Assembly (NCBI GenBank): GCA_014529385.2 | Contig: CM043971.1 | Coordinates: 56,307,209-56,371,208 of the forward strand | Direction of reading: 5' to 3' | Source: Adiantum capillus-veneris | Lineage: Eukaryota > Streptophyta > Polypodiopsida > Polypodiales > Pteridaceae | Length of the DNA: 64,000 bases | Shown here: positions 55,484 through 64,000 of the stretch, piece by piece | Position numbering within the stretch: the first letter of the stretch is position 1 | How the letters are laid out: each line of letters opens with the position of its first letter | The notes under the pieces: model-generated | The model's input: only the letters and a program-made list of their open reading frames with translations | The model's database searches: none | Told to the model about the DNA's origin: nothing | Position numbers and translations under genes: made by a program

Positions 55484-56178
55484 ATGGCAAGGGTGAAACA
55501 AACTACAAGGAAGGTCCCTAGAGAAGATGTCAAGAAGGAAGGACCACTTGTTGATAAACCAGAGAAAGGAGAGGAATCAAGGAAAGGAGAGAGTTGAAAG
55601 GAAGGGAAAAGGGATCCACCAAAAAATGACCACCCAAAAAGGGAGTTGATAGCATGTCCCCCACTTGCAAAGAAGAAGAGATTTTCTGGAAAAAAAGTGA
55701 AATAGTTGAGGGAGATTAGGAGAGCACAAAAGGCCCTTAGAGTTGCAATTCCTAGGCTACGTTTCCAAAGGCTTTGCAAGAAGGTAGCATAGCACTTAAA
55801 GATAGGTGGACAAGAAGGGCCTTGGACTATATGCAAAAGACTATTAAAGACTTTCTAATTGAGTTCTTTCAAGATGCATATTTTTTGGCAGCCCACTCTC
55901 ATAGGGTTACACTAATGGACAAATATATGATTATCTTTAGGAGGTTAAGGTAAAGATTCAGCAAAATTCCTGGAGTAGTAGTACTTCTCTAGGATGAGAA
56001 AACGTTCAACGTCCTTAGCATACCTCCATAAAGAAAACCTAAAGAGTCTGAAGTGGTAATTGAGGAGATTATAGAGGAGGAGGAGGATGTGCAAGAAGCG
56101 AAAGAGATGGATGTTGACAAGAAGGATCTAGAAACAAGGCAACTAGGGAGATTGAAGTTGAACTCTCATCATTGTTGA
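55484..56178 (+). pseudogene. Histone H3-like (CENH3-like) gene with acidic extension, broken
   Basis: The ATG at 55484 opens MARVKQTTRKVPRED, like the H3 tail MARTKQTARK, keeping the Lys4, Arg8 and Lys9 positions. A longer Lys/Glu-rich tail follows, then the histone-fold start LREIRRAQKALRVAIPRL with RFQRLCKKVA. After a frame change near 55795 the fold continues as DRWTRRALDYMQ, then DFLIEFFQDAYFLAAHSHRV, TLMDKY and FRRLR. Trp where canonical H3 has Phe84, followed by Thr, is the RWT signature of plant centromeric H3. The same frame then runs on about 75 codons through a stretch with EEIIEEEEDVQEAKEMD, unlike any H3 I know. In-frame stops lie at 55595, 55703, 55790, 55951, 55990 and 56029. 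No intron interrupts the fold, so this may be an old retrocopy. Confidence 0.72.
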
Positions 56179-57218
56179 GAAGTGTGAATCCCAAAGGATT
56201 TATTTTTAGATGATGACCTTCTACATAGGAATTACTATGTGGTCTTGAATCCTAAGAGTATTGAAATTCTTAAAGATTGGGAAAAAGATCAATAATTCTA
56301 TTTTGCCTTCTCGTCCAATTTCTTACATTGAAAAAGCTTCTTGACAAGATAACTTATCTTTGTATCTCTTTTTAGATTATTGATGCATGACTATAAGTTT
56401 GATGCCTTGGGAAGATGGTTGATCCAACCATCTTCCAATTTTTTAGAAGTGACACACCAATTATTGAGACGGGTAAGATTCCATTCTTCCCCTATCATGA
56501 GATTTTTCTTTTTGCAAAGACTAGTTAAATTTGAGGGCTTAATCTTTAAGGCTTTTCACAATGTTCTTTGCTCTTTTTATAGCTCATAGTGGAGTCCTAT
56601 AGCAATTGACATCACTGATAATAAATATATCATATGAACACCCTCGAGGGCCACCATGGCTAGGCTGTACGTGTACTATGCTCCCACTTTTTGTATATTT
56701 CTCCTATAGTTAGAATAATGCTACATATTCTTTGGATCTTTGTGAATATTCCTTCCTCAAGGTTGGCAAAGGAAATTAAGCGATGTCCTCCCATCACAAA
56801 GCTTATGGATGGCATATATATCCTAAATTTTGAAGCTGTGGTGTTTTCAGGTTGTAAAGTAAATACTATTTTTAAAAGTGAATTAATGCTCCCCCTTGTG
56901 TATTTGTCGCACCCCTTGCAAGAGGAGTCTTTCTCTTGTGGATAGAGAGTGGTCACAAATGCAAAGCTAGTGGTTGATTACACCTTTTTCAACCCAAAAT
57001 AAGAATATTAGGGTAAGAAGGAGACCATACTTATATACTTGTTACTTAAAATCCTCTTGTTGAGAGATAATACACTGATCATTCTTGGTCAGATCAATAG
57101 GAATTGGTACACTCACAACCATGTTTGGTGGATTAGGGCCAAACTAGTTAAATATGTGTTCAGTGTCTAGATGTCACTAAATGCACAAGCACCAAAGCCT
57201 ACAAAAGCATCAAAGATA
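56179..57218. other. Unassigned AT-rich stretch
   Basis: No gene recognised. Short frames of 60-98 codons occur on both strands (for example 56380-56589 and 56691-56945, plus strand) without known motifs. The plus-strand reading near 57070-57165 (INRNWYTHNHVWW) leads in frame towards the lysine-rich duplicated stretch, so a decayed gene may span it. Confidence 0.35.
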
Positions 57219-57497
57219 GCTACACAAGCATCAAAGCCAATAAAGGAAAACCCTAAGGGTCAAAGACAAAGGAAAAGACCAAACATTGTAGATGGCAGCA
57301 AGACAAACCCATAGAAAAGAGCAAAGGGGGAGGAAGAGAAGAAGGAGAAGCCCAAAGCTACACAAGCATCAAAACCAGCAAAGTCAAACCCTAAGGGTCA
57401 AAGGCAAAGGAAAAGGCCAAACATTGTAGATGGCAGTAAGACAAACCCATAGAAAAGAGCAAAGGGGGAGGAAGAGAAGAAGTAGAAGTCCAAGGCA
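57219..57497 (+). repeat. Tandem duplication (~140 bp) coding lysine-rich sequence
   Basis: Two head-to-tail copies of about 140 bp that differ at a handful of bases. On the plus strand both translate to ATQASKP, PKGQRQRKRPNIVDGSKTNP, a TAG at the same place, then KRAKGEEEKK. The flanking plus-strand frame is also rich in Lys, Glu and Pro, like a histone H1 tail or other chromatin linker. No fold is recognisable. Confidence 0.75.
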
Positions 57498-58879
57498 GAG
57501 GAGGATCCTATGAATCCAAAGGAAGAGAAGAAGGCAACAGTCCCAACAGTGCTCCTAGAAAAAAACACAAACATTGGCCAAGAAGGATCAAAAGAAGGAG
57601 ACAAAAAGTAAGGATGAGAAGAAGAAGGCACCAAAAGAGGAAAAGGCATAGAAGAAGGAATAAGAAGAGCCTAAGGAGGAAAAATAGGAAGAAGAGCAGA
57701 GGAAGGAACCCAACGCTCCATAAAAAAGCCCAAGGAGGATAGAGGAGGCCACCACAAGGCAGATTCTTACGAATCCTAAGAACATTCTGTAAAAAGTACA
57801 ACACATTTTGTGATGAACCTACATTTTTTAAAGAGCACATAACATATTCACTTCTTGAGAACCAAAATTATGTAAAACTCACATGATATATTCTCTTCTT
57901 GAGAACCAACATCCCTTGTAAAAAGAACCTTTTGATTGTAAACTAAAAAGAGAGAGGAAATACAAGTAAATTGAAATTCCACTATTACAATTTCATTGCC
58001 TCCATCTCCCTTGTAGCTCCCAATATAGTCATTCAATTTTTATTGTTGCAATGGTAATAGCCCTTGGATCTGTCTCTCAATGTTTCGCCCAATTTGATTG
58101 TCTTGAAAGTAGCATGTCAAGCCCCAAATCATATTCATGCCATTGTCTAGCCCTACACCTAATGGGCCTAAGTACTCTACCAACCATGGTGGGATTTGTT
58201 TAAGGAAAGTGGAGATGATGAATATTGACTCATAGTGTGCCTCTACCTTCTCTTCTACTTTATCCTCTACCTTCTCCTTCTCTATGGTCTTCTACTCATG
58301 GACTTTTTTCATTTTTCCTCTTACTTCTTCTCACTCATAGAAAGTGAGAAAGAGGAGCATGTATTTTTAACCATATTTTTGTCCCTATTGCTCATTGTAA
58401 GTGTGGATGGGTGACTTTGAAATTTGGGTTGAGCAATTTATAGTATTATGAAGCAAGGGGATGACATGTTAGCACTTTTTTTTTTTGACATACAAAAACC
58501 ATACAATATAAAGGGCATGACATTGGCACACCCTTTCACATCCAGCCAACAAAAAATCCTTACAAAATGGAAACCAACAATATGGCACATTTGCACCAAA
58601 CAAGTAATTGTCATTGATATCAAAATATTTTATACAAAATACCATCTGTAGGCAACAATTGATACAAATTACCAACAATACTAGCAACAATTGGAGGGTT
58701 CTAACTAGGGAGTAGTCTTTTAGATTGAAATAGATGCACAATCCCTTATGGGACTTCTTGGCATAGAAATTTGATTTTAATCCTTCTCGAAACCTACCAA
58801 CCATGCTATAAAAAGGGAAAAGTAAGACTATGACCCACAAAAGCAACAGACAAAAAAAAAATTATCCACACACCTTCTT
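57498..58879. other. Unassigned stretch, lysine-rich then AT-rich
   Basis: To about 57780 the plus strand stays purine-rich with broken Lys/Glu-rich frames. Beyond that are short frames only, a T run near 58480, and nothing I can name up to the CopD LTR. Confidence 0.35.
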
Positions 58880-59107
58880 TGTTGGAATTAGGGTTGCAGA
58901 GAAACGCACACAGCTTGGAGAAGACGAAGGAAGCTCAAGGCACACAATAGAGAGTGTATTACTTAGTGTGCAATGGAAAGATAGATAGCCCTAGAGTGAT
59001 GGACGTATATACAATGCACGGGGGAAAAAAACCTCCTAAAGAGGGAAAAAATGCCCCGACGGTTCTAGTGTGTTCACACACATCACTACCACATGTATAT
59101 GGTAACA
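58880..59107 (-). repeat. CopD 3' LTR
   Basis: 228 bp, TGTTGGAATTAGGG to ATATGGTAACA. The polypurine tract follows inside (minus strand CTCCAGGGGGGATT, 59108-59121). Confidence 0.94.
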
Positions 59108-59182
59108 AATCCCCCCTGGAGTGATGCGGTGAATCAGAGCTGGCACATGAGTAAAGGGAAGTGCCATGCCCTGAGGACAGGA

Positions 59183-61669
59183 TCAGTCCACAAAGGGGAG
59201 TAAGCCCAAAGCTTTGCGAAAAGCTTCAAGATTCTCACGAGACAATGCCTTTGTGAAAAGATATGCAAGGTTGTCCTGTGTTGGCACATAAGCCAAGCTG
59301 ATCTCTCCTGCTGAGACCCTCTCCTTGACATAGTGGTAATGCACCTCAATGTGCTTTGTGCGAGCATGAAAAACTCGATTCCTCGCAACTGCCAATGCGC
59401 TCTGACTGTCAGTGTAGATAGTGTTGGCAGTGTCCTGTCCAACACCCAAATCAGCCATAAGGCGTCTGAGCCATACACACTCAACCGTAGCTGTGAAGAC
59501 TGCCCTGTACTCAGCCTCACAACTCAAAGTAGCCACAGTAGGTTGCTTCTTGCTCAACCATGATATACATGAACTGCCAAGCATGAAACAAAAACCACTT
59601 GTGGACACTCGCGTGTCAAAAGAACCAGCCCAATCTGAGTCCGAAAAAGCATGTAAGTATGGCGGCAATGATCCCCCCTTGGGATAAAACAAGCCAAGAT
59701 GTAAAGTGCCACTAAGGTAGCGGAAAATCCTCTTGACATCCTGCCAATGCTTAGACCATGGGCTATGCATAAATCTGCTGACCTGTGAGACTGCAAACTG
59801 AATATCCGGCCTCGTGTTGCATACATAAATGAGGCAGCCAACAGCAGTTTGGTAAAGAGTGACATCAGCAGGATCACCAGCATCATGTAGACTCAACTTC
59901 AAACCTGTTTCCATGGGAGTGGCAATAGGTTTGCAATCCTCAAGTCCAAACTTACATAGCAATGTCTCTATGTAACTTTTCTGACACAAGGCAATACCAC
60001 CATCACACTGCTTAAACTATATACCCAAGTAATGATGCAACAGCCCCAAATCTTTCATCTTGAAAGTAGCATTCAAATCAGCCTTAAATTCAGCAATATG
60101 TCTCTCATTTGGTCCAGTGATCAGCAAATCATCAACATAAAGAACCACAATGAGAAGTACATCACCCTCACGCTTTACATACAATGTGCTTTCTGTTGGA
60201 CTGTTACAAAAGCCTTGTTTGACCAAATGAGTGTCATCTTTCTCATACCAAGCACGAGGAGATTGCTTCAACCCATACAAAGCCTTGTTACATTTGCACA
60301 CTTTGTCCTCTTGTCCTTTTATGACAAAACCGCGAGGTTGCGTTACATAAACTTCCTCAAATATGTCACCATTCAAGAAAGCAGTAACAATGTCTGATTG
60401 ATGTACATCCCAACCAAAATGAGATGCCAATGCACATAGAAAACGCACAGTAGTCATACGACAAGTGGGAGCAAAATTTTCTTCATAATCTATGCCTTTT
60501 TGCTGTGCATAACCCTTTGCAACAAGTCGAGCTTTATGGTGATCAATCTCACCATCCGGCTTGCGTTTCAACTTGTAAACCCACTTCGTACCAATGGCAT
60601 TTTTGCTAGGAGGAAAATCACATAAAGTCCATGTGTCATTTTCTATAAGTGCATCATATTCTGATTGCATGGCAGCCATCCAATTTTCTGAATTCTGTGC
60701 TTCATCAAAAGACAGAGGCTCCTCAACATCATGTAAGCTAATCACAGCCAAAGCATAACAATCTAATGCATAAGATGCGTGGCGAGAGCCTGAACGAGTA
60801 CGACTAGACAAAGGTGCATCCAATTTATTGTCACGCAAAGTGTGCACGAGCCATTTTGGCTTACCTCTAGCCTGCTCATTTTCAGCCCTTTCCTCATCAA
60901 GTACATCATGTATATCTGCATCAGTAATAGGCTGATCTAAAACATTTTCAGAAACCCCCATAGGCTGTACATTTGCCTCATTGGAACTTACATTCGTATT
61001 TCCACCGCTGAAAAGAGGCAACAAAGTGTCATAAATGTCCTGTGAGCTTACATTACTGTCTCTAGTACATGACAGCAAGGGCTGAACAGAACCTTCCACA
61101 AACACTACATCCCGAGAAACCAGAATACGTTTTGTTTGCGGATGATACAACCTGTAACCTTTGCTTTCAACACTATAACCAACAAAAATACATTTGACAG
61201 CCTTATCATCCAATTTTCTGCGCTGCACTTGTGGCACCAAAGCATATGTGAAACAGCCAAAAACACGCATGTGCTCAATAGAAGGCTTTCTATCATGCCA
61301 TGCGTCATATGGAGTAATAGTCTGCAAAGCTTTCGTAGGACACCTGTTAAGTACATAAGTGGCACACATGATGGACTCAAGCCAAAAAGAATGCGGTAAA
61401 GCTTGACTTTTGACCATACATCGTGCCATTTCTGTCAGTGACCTGTTTTTCCTCTCAGCAACACCATTTTGCTGAGGCGTATAAGGCACTGTACATTGGT
61501 GTTTTATCCCACGACTAGCCAGAAATGCATTAAACTCATGAGACATATACTCCCCCCCTCGATCGGTACGGAGGGTGCCCATAGTACATTTCGAGACATT
61601 TTCAGCCATAGCCAGAAATTGTTTGAAGCACATAAAAACTTCGCACTTCGCATTAGCGGAAATACCCAT
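59183..61669 (-). pseudogene. CopD integrase C-terminal part, RT and RNase H
   Basis: One frame with a single TAG at 60017-60019 (after HHYLGI). Integrase keeps the second Asp in RTDRGGEYMS and the Glu in TPQQNGVAERKN. RT has VAKGYAQQKGIDYEENF, ALYGLKQSPRAWY and a YVDD box. RNase H has SDSDWAGSFDTRVSTSG, SCEAEYRAV, and ends ARTKHIEVHYHYV plus a normal C-terminus (GLLPFVD). Confidence 0.93.
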
Positions 61670-62650
61670 GCATGCTTGGAGTAATCATCTATGAAAGTCA
61701 CGAAGTACAGGTAATTGCCCAAGGACGGAGTTTGCATGGGCCCACAAACATCACTATGCACAAGCTGCAACCTGCATGTGGCCCGAACTGAACCATCCTT
61801 TGGAAACTTAGAACGCTGCATCTTACCCAAAATACAGCCTTCACAAACATGTTTGACATGTGCTTCAAGAGGCCGCAAAGAAGCAACCATATCAGATTTC
61901 TGCAAACGCAGCAAACTGGCAAAATTCAGATGACCAAAACGTGCATGCCAAAGTTTTGCATCTGAAATAGCCCTTGAATTTGCAACAGCATTTGCAAAAT
62001 TTTTTCCACACTTGTCATACAAAGTGAGCTTATACAGCCCACGACACAAAAGGCCAGATGCAACAATTTCATCACCAAAACTGAGATCATGAACTGTACA
62101 TCTGTCATCCACAAATTTGACTACAAGTCCAAGTCTAGCAAGTGCGGATACAGACAAGAGATTCTTCTTGATCCCAGGTACATAAAGTGCATCAACAAGT
62201 GTGAATGAACTGCCATTAGCAGCAATAAGCACAATCTTTCCAACTCCCTGAACTGGATAAGAGGCATTTTTGGCACAAGTGACTGAATTCCCATGATGGA
62301 CAGACTCGAGAGAGGTAAACAATTCACGATGTGAGGTAATGTGCTTTGTAGCACCACTGCCGAAATACCACACATGTGAAGCAACTGACAAGCATGCATC
62401 ATGGACAGCAGGATTGTAAGTGCACTCTGCGCTAAAAGCCCATTCTGCATCAACATCAGCAACACAATCTCCTTTCACAGAAGACTCAACAATGGCTGCA
62501 TTTGTAGTGGAACTAGCATTTGCAGTGGAACCACCCTCTTTCTTCTTAGCCTCTTTGGCCTTCAACTTAGGACACGACTTGATCAAGTGATCATTGGCTT
62601 TACAATAATGGCAACGCATCTTATTTTTGCCCTTATCACCAGAATTGCCA
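61640..62650 (-). pseudogene. CopD zinc knuckle, protease, pre-integrase, integrase start
   Basis: Read upstream from the TAG at 62651-62653. Knuckle CHYCKANDHLIKSC; protease site WYFGSGATKHITSH, with Gly in place of the catalytic Asp; then DAKLWHARFGHLNFASLL (GAG-pre-integrase) and VTFIDDYSKHAWVFPL (integrase). A frameshift near 61665 joins the next piece. The Asp loss would by itself disable the protease. Confidence 0.9.
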
Positions 62651-63522
62651 GACTAAGTGCTGCTAGCAGAAGCATTATGAACAGAATTTTTGCCACTCGT
62701 AGCAGAACCATAAGAAGTGGCTGCATTACTGTTACCACCCTTTCTTTGAGAAGCAATAAAAGCCTGTTCAACTACACGCTGCCTAGTCCTGTTTTTTCTA
62801 GAAAGTGACTCTTGCAACAGCAATGTGCATAATGCATCAAACTTGACAACTTCAGGATTTCCTTGGGTCATAAGTCTCCAAGTACTAGCAAAAGTCTCGT
62901 AGGAATCTGGTAAGGCATCAAGAACAGTCTGCACAAGGGAACTGTCTGAAATGACTTCACCTGCAGAAATAAGCTTCTCATTGATATCCTTGACACTAGC
63001 AAGGAAAGTGACCATATCATCTTCCTCATGCATAATCTTCGACTCCAGCTCTTTACGCAGCAAAGCAATATTAGCCTCATTGCGTCTTGCATAAAGACCC
63101 GCTAAAATATCCCAAGCCTGTTTTGCAGATTTTGCTGAACGGATGTGAGGAACAATGGTGCGCTTCACAGACAACGCAATCAATGCATGAGCCTGCGCAT
63201 CCCTAACATCCCAATGAGCTTGTTCTGCCGTAGGAAAAACAACTCTAACAGCTGCAATCCTTGCAGCAAGACCTGCAACATCCTCAACATCGCCTACATC
63301 CTCAGAACCAGGACGTACATCAATGCCTTGCACAATATTCCAGACACCTTTTGACACAAGAACATGTTGCATCATATAAGCCCACATAGGGTAGTTGTCC
63401 CCATCCAACCTGTCCTCAGCAGCAAACATCTTGAACACATCTGTGTTGTTGTTGTCAGCCATGGTAAATGCTGCACCTGATGTGAAAACTGCCCGAAAAC
63501 AGGAGAAACGGAGCGGGAACAA
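62651..63522 (-). CDS. CopD gag
   Basis: Open from 63522, stopping at TAG 62651-62653. The likely natural start is MADNNNTDVFKMFAAED at about 63462, since the upstream part lies in leader sequence. UBN2-type copia gag: DGDNYPMWAYMMQHVLVSKG, AKQAWDILAGLYARRNE and ESKIMHEEDDMVTFLASVKD. The stop falls just before the zinc knuckle, in the same frame as the knuckle and protease. Confidence 0.9.
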
Positions 63523-63807
63523 CCTGTGCTATATAGCACAAACCGTAGAAGACTATAAGGCACCTGTTATGCAGAAAACGGCACTGACAAATTTTGCACA
63601 AAATGACGAAATAGCCTGTGCAGTATTGCCTGTAGTGGAAACGGAGGCCGAAATGAGCCCGAATCAAAATTCTGAGTAGACCAAGCTCTTCGAGCTATCC
63701 CAAAATTTTTCTCGATCTGCGAACGCTCGCCAAAGCTCACTGAAATCGGAGAAAGTGAGCAGGCGTGTGTTGGAGCAGCTGGCGACTAAGCCCGGGGGGA
63801 TGTGACC

Positions 63808-63820
63808 TGCTCTGATACCA
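63808..63820 (-). other. CopD primer binding site
   Basis: On the minus strand TGGTATCAGAGCA, initiator tRNA-Met type, two bases inside the 5' LTR. Confidence 0.92.
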
Positions 63821-63822
63821 AT

Positions 63823-64000
63823 TGTTGGAATTAGGGTTGCAGAGAAACGCACACAGCTTGGAGAAGACGAAGGAAGCTCAAGGCACACAATAGAGAGTGT
63901 ATTACTTAGTGTGCAATGGAAAGATAGATAGCCCTAGAGTGATGGGCGTATATACAATGCACGGGGGAAAAAAACCTCTTAAAGAGGGAAAAAATGCCCC
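63823..64000 (-). repeat. CopD 5' LTR, cut by the window edge
   Basis: 178 of an expected 228 bp, matching 58880-59057 almost perfectly. Confidence 0.93.

Larger units (their letters stand above)
58880..64000 (-). mobile_element. CopD: Ty1/copia element, nearly complete
   Basis: The left LTR (58880-59107), polypurine tract, gag-pol on the minus strand, primer site and the first 178 bp of the right LTR (to the window end) are present. Only three frame lesions are seen: a TAG between gag and the zinc knuckle, a frameshift in integrase and a TAG in RT. Short 228 bp LTRs. The visible LTR parts differ at about two or three bases, so the insertion is young. Confidence 0.94.

Noticed and set aside
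57398-57840. Minus-strand frames rich in Phe, Leu and Ser that look like membrane proteins
   Set aside because: They are the antisense of the lysine-rich purine-rich stretch; the composition explains the hydrophobicity.
58469-58846. 125-codon minus-strand frame with hydrophobic start
   Set aside because: No motif, rich in chance Leu/Phe from AT-rich DNA, and ends in the poly-T stretch.

Overview
The window looks like intergenic nuclear DNA of a large, repeat-rich land-plant genome. It holds chromodomain Ty3 elements, Athila/Tat-like Ty3 elements with a tRNA-Asp-like primer site, Ty1/copia elements primed by initiator tRNA-Met, a plant-type L1 LINE, and long AC, AG and CT microsatellites. I see no intact host gene, tRNA gene, rRNA gene or CRISPR array. 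The one non-transposon gene I recognise is a broken histone H3-like (CENH3-like) open frame at 55.5-56.2 kb.

Layout. (1) 1-3537: 3' part of a chromovirus (RNase H, integrase, chromodomain, 3' LTR), called ChrA here. (2) 3538-16436: a patchwork of an old copia gag piece and an L1 LINE on the minus strand (4680-5796 and 13879-15440). The LINE is split by an 8.1 kb LTR element that carries gag and protease but no reverse transcriptase (5797-13878). A copia integrase fragment and a copia LTR with primer site follow. (3) 16437-53836: one chromovirus (ChrB) blown apart by three later insertions. These are TatA (19754-32095, target duplication gtcta) in gag, a copia element CopC (33863-39504, target duplication atgcc) in RNase H, and TatB (39671-52442) in the 3' LTR. 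A later deletion removed the ChrB integrase together with one end of TatB. TatB itself carries a 1.34 kb inverted-repeat DNA element flanked by TTAA (41723-43061). (4) 53837-58879: an unusual stretch with degenerate repeats built on an ATAAGGAGGACAC-like core, a TATA-like site, the H3-like frame and a duplicated lysine-rich stretch. (5) 58880-64000: a nearly intact copia element, CopD, running off the window.

Most interesting. The two Tat-like elements code for gag, a first protease, RT-RNase H and integrase, and then, in the integrase reading frame, a second retropepsin-like domain (LDTGA motif) with a basic block and four W[VI]PK motifs. After that comes a separate 140-residue ORF of unknown function. 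Both extra modules occur in two diverged copies, so they belong to the family and are not a local accident. I know of no described plant Ty3 lineage with this layout, but that needs database searches. Second in interest is the H3-like frame with the RWT signature of centromeric H3 and an acidic extension.

All calls come from reading the sequence and translations; no searches or alignments were run.
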